Of a stretch of 17,281 nucleotides of DNA, positions 6,419-12,470 are shown piece after piece. Source of the stretch: an uncultured Bacilli bacterium (lineage in GTDB: Bacteria > Bacillota_I > Bacilli_A > RF39 > UBA660); assembly GCA_934130235.1 (NCBI GenBank), contig CAKOXU010000019.1:1-17281 (forward strand). The letters run 5' to 3'. The notes under the pieces are model-generated. The model was not told the origin of the DNA. It searched no databases and saw only the letters and a list, made by a program, of their open reading frames with translations. Both the position numbers and the translations under genes were made by a program. Each line of letters opens with the position of its first letter. Within the stretch, counting starts at the first letter, position 1.

Positions 6419-6576
6419 GTATAGAAGAGGCAAAGAAAAGGTTATTTGAATTAAACACTGAATATATGATGCATACAAGAAGCGAAAGAGAAAAACTAAA
6501 AGAAGAGTATGTTCAAAAAAGAAGAGAAATACAAGATAAGTTGAGGGAATATGTAAAAAGTCAGTTAGAATACTGA
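6415..6576 (+). CDS. Small highly charged helical protein, 53 residues, unknown
   Basis: A short gene starting at the ATG of the ATGA overlap with the hydrolase stop, with GGGGGAA upstream as ribosome site. The product begins MSIEEAKKRLFELN and continues with alternating Lys/Arg and Glu, including REKLKEEYVQKRREI, so it should be one long amphipathic helix or coiled coil without membrane segments. The stop codon lies in the stem of the terminator, as expected for a real last gene of a unit. I do not recognise the family. Translational coupling suggests a role with the hydrolase, but that is inference. Confidence 0.68.
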   Translation: MSIEEAKKRLFELNTEYMMHTRSEREKLKEEYVQKRREIQDKLREYVKSQLEY

Positions 6577-6585
6577 TTTTTTTTT
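6561..6585 (+). terminator. Intrinsic terminator before queA
   Basis: The core stem TCAGT (6561-6565) / ACTGA (6572-6576) has a 6-nt loop. An upstream A-run extends pairing into the nine-T tail at 6577-6585. Confidence 0.7.
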
Positions 6586-6601
6586 GCAATAGTGATATAA
6601 T
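6573..6601 (+). promoter_or_regulatory. Promoter for the queA-kinase-kinase-miaA operon
   Basis: TATAAT (6596-6601) preceded by TGA forms an extended -10. A CTGATT -35 (6573-6578) with a 17-nt spacer includes the TGA stop of the small gene. The terminator T-run forms part of the spacer. Confidence 0.75.
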
Positions 6602-6620
6602 ATATCTGATTGGAGGGCCT

Positions 6621-7643
6621 ATGAAAACAGATGATTTTGATTATTATTTACCGGAAGAATTAATTGCTCAAACTCCATTAAAAAATAGAGATGAATCTAG
6701 ATTGCTGGTATTAGACAAGGAGACTGGACAAATAGAACATAAACATTTTTCTGATATTGTAGAGTATTTAAATGCAGGGGATGTGTTGGTTCTTAATGAT
6801 ACTAAAGTACTTCCTGCTAGACTTATAGGAGAGAAAATAGATACAAATGCAGTAATAGAAATATTGATGCTAAAAAATATAGAAGATGATGTATGGGAGT
6901 GTTTATGTAAGCCTGCTAAGCGAGTTAAGGTAGGTACAACTATTACATTTTCAAATAAGCTTAAAGCAACCTGTATATCAGTTGGTGATGAAGGTATAAG
7001 ACATTTTAAGTTTGAATATTCTGGAATATTTATCAACATATTAGATGAATTAGGAAGTATGCCTCTTCCACCATATATTCATGAAAAATTAACTGATAAG
7101 GATAGATATCAAACTGTGTATGCTAAAAACATAGGTAGTGCAGCAGCTCCTACTGCTGGGTTGCACTTTACTAAGGACTTATTAAATAAAATAAGTTTAA
7201 AAGGAATTGATATATGTTTTATAACACTTCATGTTGGGCTTGGAACTTTTAGGCCTGTAAATGTAGAAGATGTTACTAAACATAAGATGCATAGTGAGTT
7301 TTATACTATGAGTAAAGATGTAGCTAATAAATTAAATAAGGCTAAATCTGAAGGTAGAAGAATAGTTAGTGTAGGGACTACTTCTACAAGAACTTTGGAA
7401 ACTATTATGAGTTTGTATGGTGAATTTAAAGAGTGTAGTGGATGGACTGATATATTTATATATCCTGGATTTAAATTTAAAGGTGTAGATGCACAAATAA
7501 CTAATTTTCATTTACCTAAAAGTACATTAATTATGTTAGTTAGTGCTTTTGCAACTAAAGATTATATAATGAAGGCCTATAAAGAGGCAGTTTCAAAAAA
7601 ATATAGATTTTTTTCATTTGGAGATGCAATGTTTATAAAATGA
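6621..7643 (+). CDS. queA: S-adenosylmethionine:tRNA ribosyltransferase-isomerase QueA
   Basis: A full-length 340-residue QueA, which transfers the ribosyl part of AdoMet to preQ1 at tRNA position 34, giving epoxyqueuosine. Conserved blocks are FDYYLPEELIAQTPL near the start, VLNDTKVLPARL (about 57-68), GSAAAPTAGLHFT, HVGLGTFRPV and VGTTSTRTLE, and a C-terminal FGDAMFI. The start follows GGAGGG at a good distance. Neither tgt nor queG/queH is adjacent, so the rest of queuosine synthesis is elsewhere. It is first gene of a four-gene operon; its stop overlaps the first kinase-like gene by 4 nt (ATGA). Confidence 0.97.
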   Translation: MKTDDFDYYLPEELIAQTPLKNRDESRLLVLDKETGQIEHKHFSDIVEYLNAGDVLVLNDTKVLPARLIGEKIDTNAVIEILMLKNIEDDVWECLCKPAKRVKVGTTITFSNKLKATCISVGDEGIRHFKFEYSGIFINILDELGSMPLPPYIHEKLTDKDRYQTVYAKNIGSAAAPTAGLHFTKDLLNKISLKGIDICFITLHVGLGTFRPVNVEDVTKHKMHSEFYTMSKDVANKLNKAKSEGRRIVSVGTTSTRTLETIMSLYGEFKECSGWTDIFIYPGFKFKGVDAQITNFHLPKSTLIMLVSAFATKDYIMKAYKEAVSKKYRFFSFGDAMFIK

Positions 7644-8290
7644 TAAATATAGTAAAAGAAATAGGTAGAGGAATGGAAGCAAAATGTTTTCTTTTAGATG
7701 ATGGTAGAGTATATAAAAAGTTTTATATACCACTCAGAGTAAGTGCAACTGAAAGGTTTAGTGAACTTATGAAAATAAAGAATAAAAATTTTAAGTTTCC
7801 AACAGAACTAATATATGATGATAAGAATTTCTATGGATATATAATGGGATATGTAAAAGGCGATACTTTATTTAATATTTTTTCTAAAATAGATTTAAAT
7901 GATATGATTATTCACGCAAAAACATTTGAAGAATCTATAGTAGATATATCAAGTAGCAATTTACTATTACAGGATTTTTCTTCTAAAAATGTTATGTATA
8001 ATGACAAGGATGGATTTATAGGTATAGATACTGATAACTATAAAATGAATGAATCTTCGCTTGATACTAATTTGGATTATTTTAATAGATTATTTATAAC
8101 TTGTTTGTCAGATAATATAATAATGAATAGAAATACAAATTACGTATTAGAACGTGCTAATGAATACAGAAGTATGAAGTATAATACGCATGAAATTATT
8201 TTAAGTGTTAAGGAGTACTTAGAAAACATATATAAAATGGAGTTTAGTAGTATAGAAGATTTTAATAATAAGATAGGTAAAAGAGTATGA
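7640..8290 (+). CDS. Small protein-kinase-fold protein, paralogue 1
   Basis: A 216-residue compact kinase-like protein. Visible elements: a Gly-containing loop (EIGRGMEAKCFLL, about 7-19), a strand with Lys26 in GRVYKKF, a hinge-like GYIMGYVKG, and a catalytic-loop motif QDFSSKNVMY with Asp112 and Asn117 spaced as in HRDxKxxN. IDTDNY follows, with Asp130 at the DFG-Asp spacing. The HRD histidine and the DFG glycine are replaced, so it is not a standard Ser/Thr kinase, but the key charged residues remain. It has no membrane segment. The substrate is unknown. It is coupled by ATGA overlaps to queA before it and to its paralogue after it. Confidence 0.75.
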   Translation: MINIVKEIGRGMEAKCFLLDDGRVYKKFYIPLRVSATERFSELMKIKNKNFKFPTELIYDDKNFYGYIMGYVKGDTLFNIFSKIDLNDMIIHAKTFEESIVDISSSNLLLQDFSSKNVMYNDKDGFIGIDTDNYKMNESSLDTNLDYFNRLFITCLSDNIIMNRNTNYVLERANEYRSMKYNTHEIILSVKEYLENIYKMEFSSIEDFNNKIGKRV

Positions 8291-8964
8291 AATATAGTGA
8301 AGTAGTAAAAACTGGTATATGTGGTTATGGAAGTACAGCTATATGTTATTTGCTTGATGATAATAGAGTATTTAAAGAGTTCGCAAAGCCACTTCCGGGT
8401 ACATGTGCTGATAATTATAGGCATTTAATAAATTTGCACAATAAATCATTTAGATTTCCAGTTGAATTTGTTTTTGATGATACTAATAATTTTTGTGGAT
8501 ATATAATGGGATATGCAAATGGTTTAACACTTAGGTCTACATTTAAATCATCAGATTTAAATAAAATGTCTATAAATACAATATCATTTGAAAATGAAAT
8601 AAAAAATGTTTCAAAAAAGGGAATAAAGTTCAGAGATTTTCACAGTGATAATATTATATATAATAATGAATTTATTGTAGTAGACACGGATAGTTTTATA
8701 AAATCAGATGAGGATACGGATTTATTAATATATGAAAATGTAACATATTATAAAGAGGTTTTATATAATTTACTTACAGAGAATTTAAATAAATTTAAGT
8801 ATTCAGATTGTATACTTGATAGGTCAAAAGAGTATATGGCATTAAAACATATAACATCTGGAGAAATGATATATAGTGTTTTAAATTTGTTAAAGAATAA
8901 GTATAAAGATTCATCTATTAAATCAATAAATGATATAGATGAATCATACAAGAAAAGGAAGTAG
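8287..8964 (+). CDS. Small protein-kinase-fold protein, paralogue 2
   Basis: A 225-residue tandem paralogue of the preceding gene. Shared blocks are CYLLDDNRVFKEF (Lys30), NKSFRFPVEFVFDD, GYIMGYANGLTL, RDFHSDNIIY (Asp117, Asn122), a VVDTDSF metal-site segment (Asp133), and a C-terminal EYMALKH plus a helical tail ending in basic SYKKRK. The Arg before the catalytic Asp gives an RD arrangement absent in the first copy. The two copies have diverged widely outside these blocks, so duplication is old and both appear under selection as kinases or nucleotide binders. It starts at an ATGA overlap and ends 2 nt before miaA. Alternatives are small-molecule or tRNA-linked kinases of the Bud32/APH type. 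Confidence 0.75.
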   Translation: MKYSEVVKTGICGYGSTAICYLLDDNRVFKEFAKPLPGTCADNYRHLINLHNKSFRFPVEFVFDDTNNFCGYIMGYANGLTLRSTFKSSDLNKMSINTISFENEIKNVSKKGIKFRDFHSDNIIYNNEFIVVDTDSFIKSDEDTDLLIYENVTYYKEVLYNLLTENLNKFKYSDCILDRSKEYMALKHITSGEMIYSVLNLLKNKYKDSSIKSINDIDESYKKRK

Positions 8965-8966
8965 TT

Positions 8967-9830
8967 ATGATTATATGTATAACAGGGCCTACAGGCGTTG
9001 GAAAGACAAAACTTAGTTTAAAGCTTGCTAGTATTTTAAATGGTGAAATTATAAATGCAGATTCAACGCAAGTTTATAAAGGAATGGATATTGCAACTGC
9101 TAAAGTTAAAGATAAAGAGGGAATTACTCATTATTTGATGGATATAAAAGATTTAGATGATGATTATACTGTATATGATTATCAAAGGGATTGTCGTATG
9201 TATATTGATAAAATATTGGATAGTAATAAAGTTCCCATTATAGTAGGTGGTACGGGATTATATATAAAAGCAGCTTTATATGATTATAGATTTGATACTG
9301 AAACTACTAGTGATACTTTTGATAATATATCTACAGATGATCTTTATAAAATGCTAATTAGTATGGATGCTGATACTTCTATTCATCCTAATAATAGGAA
9401 GAGAATTATAAGAGCATTAAATAGACAAAATAATAATAGTAGTACTTTTAATAACGGTGATAAGCTTTTATATGATGTAGTGTTTATTGGTCTTACAACA
9501 CAAAGAAATATATTATATGATAATATAAATAAAAGAGTTGATGATATGTTTAAGGAAGGTCTATTAAATGAAGCTAAAGGTATATATGATTCAGGTATTC
9601 GTAGTAAAGCTGTTATGACTCCAATAGGATATAAGGAATTATTTCCATATTTTAAAGGGGAAAAGTCATTGAATGAATGTATAGAACTAATTAAACAGAA
9701 TAGTCGTAGATATGCTAAAAGGCAATATACTTGGTTTAATAATAAAATGGATATTAACTGGTTTAATGTTGACTTTAATAATTTTGATAATACAGTAAAA
9801 GAAGTGTTGGATTTTATAAATAAGTATTGA
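8967..9830 (+). CDS. miaA: tRNA dimethylallyltransferase MiaA
   Basis: MiaA adds a dimethylallyl group to A37 of tRNAs reading UNN codons. The P-loop is GPTGVGKT (residues 7-14); DSTQVYKGMDIATAK (32 onward) forms the isopentenyl/tRNA catalytic region; THYLMD, GGTGLYI (94-100), NRKRIIRAL and YAKRQYTWF follow. At 287 residues it is slightly shorter than the usual 300-315, mainly in the insertion domain. The start follows GGAAG at a normal distance. It is last in the queA operon, and the terminator stem begins within its final codons. tRNAs such as tRNA-Tyr can carry both the QueA and MiaA modifications, which may explain the pairing. Confidence 0.97.
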   Translation: MIICITGPTGVGKTKLSLKLASILNGEIINADSTQVYKGMDIATAKVKDKEGITHYLMDIKDLDDDYTVYDYQRDCRMYIDKILDSNKVPIIVGGTGLYIKAALYDYRFDTETTSDTFDNISTDDLYKMLISMDADTSIHPNNRKRIIRALNRQNNNSSTFNNGDKLLYDVVFIGLTTQRNILYDNINKRVDDMFKEGLLNEAKGIYDSGIRSKAVMTPIGYKELFPYFKGEKSLNECIELIKQNSRRYAKRQYTWFNNKMDINWFNVDFNNFDNTVKEVLDFINKY

Positions 9831-9846
9831 TTTACTTATTTTTTTT
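9818..9846 (+). terminator. Intrinsic terminator after miaA
   Basis: A perfect 9-bp stem (AAATAAGTA 9818-9826, TACTTATTT 9833-9841) with a 6-nt loop that is exactly TTGATT, then a T-run to 9846. The miaA stop (9828-9830) lies in the loop. Confidence 0.85.
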
Positions 9847-9852
9847 ATGATA
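9818..9852 (+). repeat. 35-bp direct repeat, copy 1 (terminator-promoter module)
   Basis: Identical to 10484-10518 at 34 of 35 positions (T at 9833, A in the other copy). It contains the whole terminator hairpin, the -35 and the extended TGA of the -10. The two copies flank the unknown gene at 9872-10489. Confidence 0.9.
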
Positions 9853-9856
9853 AAAT
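9827..9856 (+). promoter_or_regulatory. Promoter for unknown gene at 9872
   Basis: The -35 TTGATT (9827-9832) is the loop of the upstream terminator. An 18-nt spacer formed by the hairpin's 3' arm and T-run leads to TAAAAT (9851-9856) preceded by TGA. The TGA stop of miaA is inside the -35. Confidence 0.75.
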
Positions 9857-9871
9857 GGATTTGGTGATAAT

Positions 9872-10489
9872 ATGGATTTATTTATAAACATTTTAAATAG
9901 TTTTGAATCTGGTGTATCAAAAAATAGTATATTAAATAGTGATAAGTTGATTGTAAATATAAGTGAAGATTTTAAAATAGAGGTTTCTAAAAAAAGTAAT
10001 TCTATATCATATACTATAATTAAGGGAGAAAATGACGGATATTTTGAATATAATAATATAGTTGATATTACTATATATGATTATACTAATATGGATAATG
10101 GTATGCTTGCAGGTGAGATATATTTATCAGCTAGAAATGTGTATGATATGATAGATTTTTATATTTCACAGGAGGCAGATATGGCTACTATAAGTGGCGA
10201 TGTAATTATTAAAAGACAAAATTGTTCTTCTGAATTATATAAAAATTTACTTTTAAATTATTTAAGAAGATGGGATAAGTTTAGTGATTCTGATATAAGG
10301 GAATCTGTTGAAAAGTTAATGCCTTTTGTATGTTTAAATATAAATCAATTGCTCGATAATGTTGATAAGAATAAAGATAAATATATAAAATTGTTAGAAA
10401 ATGAAAAATATATGTTAACTGACACTTATTATAAAAATATGTCTCAAATAGATGAGAGAATTAATTCTTTTGTGAAAGTAAAAAAATAA
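9872..10489 (+). CDS. Uncharacterised cytoplasmic protein, 205 residues
   Basis: I do not recognise this protein. It has no signal peptide or membrane helix. Residues 25-125 look beta-rich (KLIVNISEDFKIEV, NIVDITIYDYTN, AGEIYLSARNVYDMI), whereas 130-205 look helical (KNLLLNYLRRWDKF, then long Lys/Glu stretches). An SGDVIIKRQNCSSELY segment divides the halves. It starts at GGTGATAAT-ATG, has its own promoter, and its TAA stop is in the next terminator stem. Base and codon use match the neighbours, so recent transfer is not suggested. Direct repeats bracket it exactly, making it a self-contained promoter-gene-terminator unit. Confidence 0.78.
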   Translation: MDLFINILNSFESGVSKNSILNSDKLIVNISEDFKIEVSKKSNSISYTIIKGENDGYFEYNNIVDITIYDYTNMDNGMLAGEIYLSARNVYDMIDFYISQEADMATISGDVIIKRQNCSSELYKNLLLNYLRRWDKFSDSDIRESVEKLMPFVCLNINQLLDNVDKNKDKYIKLLENEKYMLTDTYYKNMSQIDERINSFVKVKK

Positions 10490-10512
10490 GTATTGATTAA
10501 CTTATTTTTTTT
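10484..10512 (+). terminator. Intrinsic terminator after the unknown gene
   Basis: An 8-bp stem (AAATAAGT 10484-10491, ACTTATTT 10500-10507) with an 8-nt loop, a preceding A-run and a T-run to 10512. Confidence 0.85.
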
Positions 10513-10518
10513 ATGATA
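10484..10518 (+). repeat. 35-bp direct repeat, copy 2
   Basis: Second copy of the module at 9818-9852 with one substitution (A at 10499). The substitution shortens the perfect stem by one pair but leaves the -35, spacer and extended -10 unchanged. Confidence 0.9.
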
Positions 10519-10522
10519 TACT
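10493..10522 (+). promoter_or_regulatory. Promoter for the F420-ligase-family gene
   Basis: TTGATT (10493-10498) in the terminator loop, an 18-nt spacer, and TATACT (10517-10522) preceded by TGA. A strong ribosome site, AAAGGAGG (10535-10542), follows. Confidence 0.72.
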
Positions 10523-10547
10523 TTAATAAATAATAAAGGAGGATTTT

Positions 10548-11732
10548 ATGAGATGTGTAGGAACTGTTGTTAGAGGTATTAGGACTCCTATAATTAAGGA
10601 AAATGATGATTTAGCAACTATAGTAATAGATTCTTTAATGAGGGCTAAGAAAAGTGAAGGATTTGAATTTAAGGATAAAGATGTTGTAGCAATTACTGAA
10701 GCAGTAGTTGGAATAAGTGAAGGAAATTATGTTACTGTAGATGATATAGTAATGGATTTAAAAGAAAAGTTTCAAAATGATGATATAGGTTTAGTTTTTC
10801 CAATACTATCACGTAATAGATTTTCTATGATATTAAAAGCAGTAGCGCGTGCAATGAATCATATAACAATTTTACTTTCTTTTCCGTCTGATGAAGTTGG
10901 AAATGGAATATTGGATGAAGATATTTTAAATAATAGTAAATATAATTTATCAAGTATTATTAGTGAAGGTGAATACTATGATACATTTGGTAGTTGGAAG
11001 CATCCATTTACTGGTATAAATATGGTTGATTTTTATAAAGAAATAGTAGAAAAAGAAAACTGTAAAGTTGATTTTGTTTTTTCAAATAATCCTATAACTA
11101 TATTAGATTATACAAATAACGTGTTGACTTGCGATATTCATACAAGATTACGTACTAAAAGAGTATTAGAAGACAAAGGCGCTAATGTGTATGGATTGTT
11201 TGAAATAATGAATAAGCCTGTTAAAAATAGTGGATATAATGAAAAATATGGATTGTTGGGATCAAATAAATCTACAGAGGAGAGATTAAAGCTTTTTCCA
11301 CGCACAGGTGATAAATTAGTAAATGAAATTCAAAAGAGATTATTTAATATTACAGGAAAAAATATTGAGGTAATGGTGTATGGTGATGGTGCTTTTAAGG
11401 ATCCTGTTGGTAAAATTTGGGAACTTGCTGATCCACAGGTATCACCTGCATATACAAAAGGTCTTGTTGGAACTCCTAATGAAATAAAGCTTAAATACGT
11501 TTCTGATAATAAATATGCTGATTTAAAGGGAGAAGAATTGGAAAATGCTATTAAGCATGAAATTAGAGAAAAGGATGTAAATCTTGTTGGTAAGATGATT
11601 ACTCAAGGTACAACTCCAAGGCGTATAACTGATTTAATAGGTTCTTTGTGTGATTTGACAAGCGGTTCTGGTGATAAGGGAACGCCTGTTGTATTTATAC
11701 AGGGATATTTTGACTCTTTAGCTGTTGATTAG
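10548..11732 (+). CDS. Coenzyme F420-0:L-glutamate ligase family protein, substrate unknown
   Basis: A 394-residue member of the F420_ligase (CofE-like) superfamily, of the long Firmicutes type. The N-terminus has TVVRGIRTPII and the family's DVVAITEAVV block. Very conserved stretches follow: PILSRNRF, CDIHTRLRTKR, GYNEKYGLLGSNKS, VYGDGAFKDPVGKIWELADP, and near the end QGTTPRRITDLIGSLCDLTSGSGDKGTP. CofE adds gamma-linked glutamate to F420-0 using GTP. Low-GC Gram-positives generally lack F420, so this protein probably ligates an amino acid to another acid, but no substrate can be read from the sequence. It stands alone between its own promoter and a strong terminator. Confidence 0.87.
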   Translation: MRCVGTVVRGIRTPIIKENDDLATIVIDSLMRAKKSEGFEFKDKDVVAITEAVVGISEGNYVTVDDIVMDLKEKFQNDDIGLVFPILSRNRFSMILKAVARAMNHITILLSFPSDEVGNGILDEDILNNSKYNLSSIISEGEYYDTFGSWKHPFTGINMVDFYKEIVEKENCKVDFVFSNNPITILDYTNNVLTCDIHTRLRTKRVLEDKGANVYGLFEIMNKPVKNSGYNEKYGLLGSNKSTEERLKLFPRTGDKLVNEIQKRLFNITGKNIEVMVYGDGAFKDPVGKIWELADPQVSPAYTKGLVGTPNEIKLKYVSDNKYADLKGEELENAIKHEIREKDVNLVGKMITQGTTPRRITDLIGSLCDLTSGSGDKGTPVVFIQGYFDSLAVD

Positions 11733-11754
11733 AATTTCTATTCTAATCTTTTTT
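11727..11754 (+). terminator. Intrinsic terminator after the F420-ligase-family gene
   Basis: A 9-bp perfect stem (GATTAGAAT 11727-11735, ATTCTAATC 11740-11748) with a TTCT loop and six T. The TAG stop is in the first arm. Confidence 0.9.
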
Positions 11755-11755
11755 G

Positions 11756-11764
11756 TGCTATAAT
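11756..11764 (+). promoter_or_regulatory. Extended -10 promoter for unknown gene at 11782
   Basis: TGC followed by TATAAT at 11759-11764, directly after the terminator T-run. No good -35 is present; the position would fall in the hairpin loop. The extended -10 may suffice. Confidence 0.65.
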
Positions 11765-11781
11765 ACAGGTGTGGTGGTTAT

Positions 11782-12432
11782 ATGAGCTGTTATTTAAATG
11801 GTGATATATACTTAAGAAGAAGGATTCCTTATTTTTTTCTTACACAGGATGATGTTAGTAGAATAGAGGATGAAGTAAATAGAATAATTGATACCGGTAA
11901 TAGAACTCAAAAGAGTATAAATATGAGAAAATGTCTTAAAGAAATATCTGATCAAATCAAAAAAAATAGTATACCAAATTCTTTTTATAAAATAAGTGAC
12001 ATGAGTTATATGCAAGAGTTTTATACTTTGAGTATAGAGGATAAATTTAAACTTATAAGTATAACAAAAAGAGAAAATAGAGATGTTATGGAATATAATA
12101 CTTATTTTGATTTAAATAAGGATTTTATATCTTTATATGAGTTATTAAATTCTGGAAACTATATTGGAAAGATGTATAAATTTAAAGATTTAAAATTACC
12201 ACTTTATGTTGCTGTTTTGTATGAAAAAGACGGTGTATGCTTAACAGAAGTGTTGGATTTGTTTTTGAATCATATTAAATACAGTCCACAACAAGTAAGT
12301 AAAATATTTAATTCTAAAATATTAGAATTTGATGGAAATATTTCAGATAATAAAGGTTTAACAAGGGAATTATACAGAAACGTTTTAAAAGAAATGAGTG
12401 TGGATGCTAAAGACTATAATAAACAATTATAG
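11782..12432 (+). CDS. Uncharacterised cytoplasmic protein, 216 residues
   Basis: Not recognised. It is a soluble, mixed-charge protein without signal peptide or membrane helix. It begins MSCYLNGDIYLRRRIPYFFL, then a helical stretch (DDVSRIEDEVNRIID), a basic segment around RKCLKEISDQIKKN, and a C-terminal half with a hydrophobic strand (LPLYVAVLYEKDGV) and further helices. No catalytic motif stands out. The start follows GGTGG. It has its own extended -10 promoter, and its TAG stop forms part of the terminator before recD2. Codon use is like that of its neighbours. It shows no evident similarity to the other unknown protein at 9872. Confidence 0.77.
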   Translation: MSCYLNGDIYLRRRIPYFFLTQDDVSRIEDEVNRIIDTGNRTQKSINMRKCLKEISDQIKKNSIPNSFYKISDMSYMQEFYTLSIEDKFKLISITKRENRDVMEYNTYFDLNKDFISLYELLNSGNYIGKMYKFKDLKLPLYVAVLYEKDGVCLTEVLDLFLNHIKYSPQQVSKIFNSKILEFDGNISDNKGLTRELYRNVLKEMSVDAKDYNKQL

Positions 12433-12439
12433 TTTTTTT
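12413..12439 (+). terminator. Intrinsic terminator before recD2
   Basis: An 8-bp AT-rich stem (ACTATAAT 12413-12420, ATTATAGT 12426-12433) with a 5-nt loop and a T-run to 12439. It contains the stop of the preceding gene. Confidence 0.75.
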
Positions 12440-12446
12440 AATTTTA

Positions 12447-12455
12447 TGATATAAT
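12447..12455 (+). promoter_or_regulatory. Extended -10 promoter for recD2
   Basis: TGA followed by TATAAT at 12450-12455, just after the terminator. The -35 region (TTATAG, about 12427) is poor and lies in the hairpin's 3' arm. GGTGG precedes the start codon 16 nt later. Confidence 0.68.
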
Positions 12456-12470
12456 GTTTAAGGTGGTTGT

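Noticed and set aside
6377..6589. Minus-strand open frame across the small charged gene
   Set aside because: No family resemblance or ribosome site; the plus strand holds a coupled small gene and a terminator.
9818..10518. Insertion sequence ends or CRISPR-type repeats
   Set aside because: There are only two copies, no transposase between them and no regular spacers; the repeats are terminator-promoter modules.
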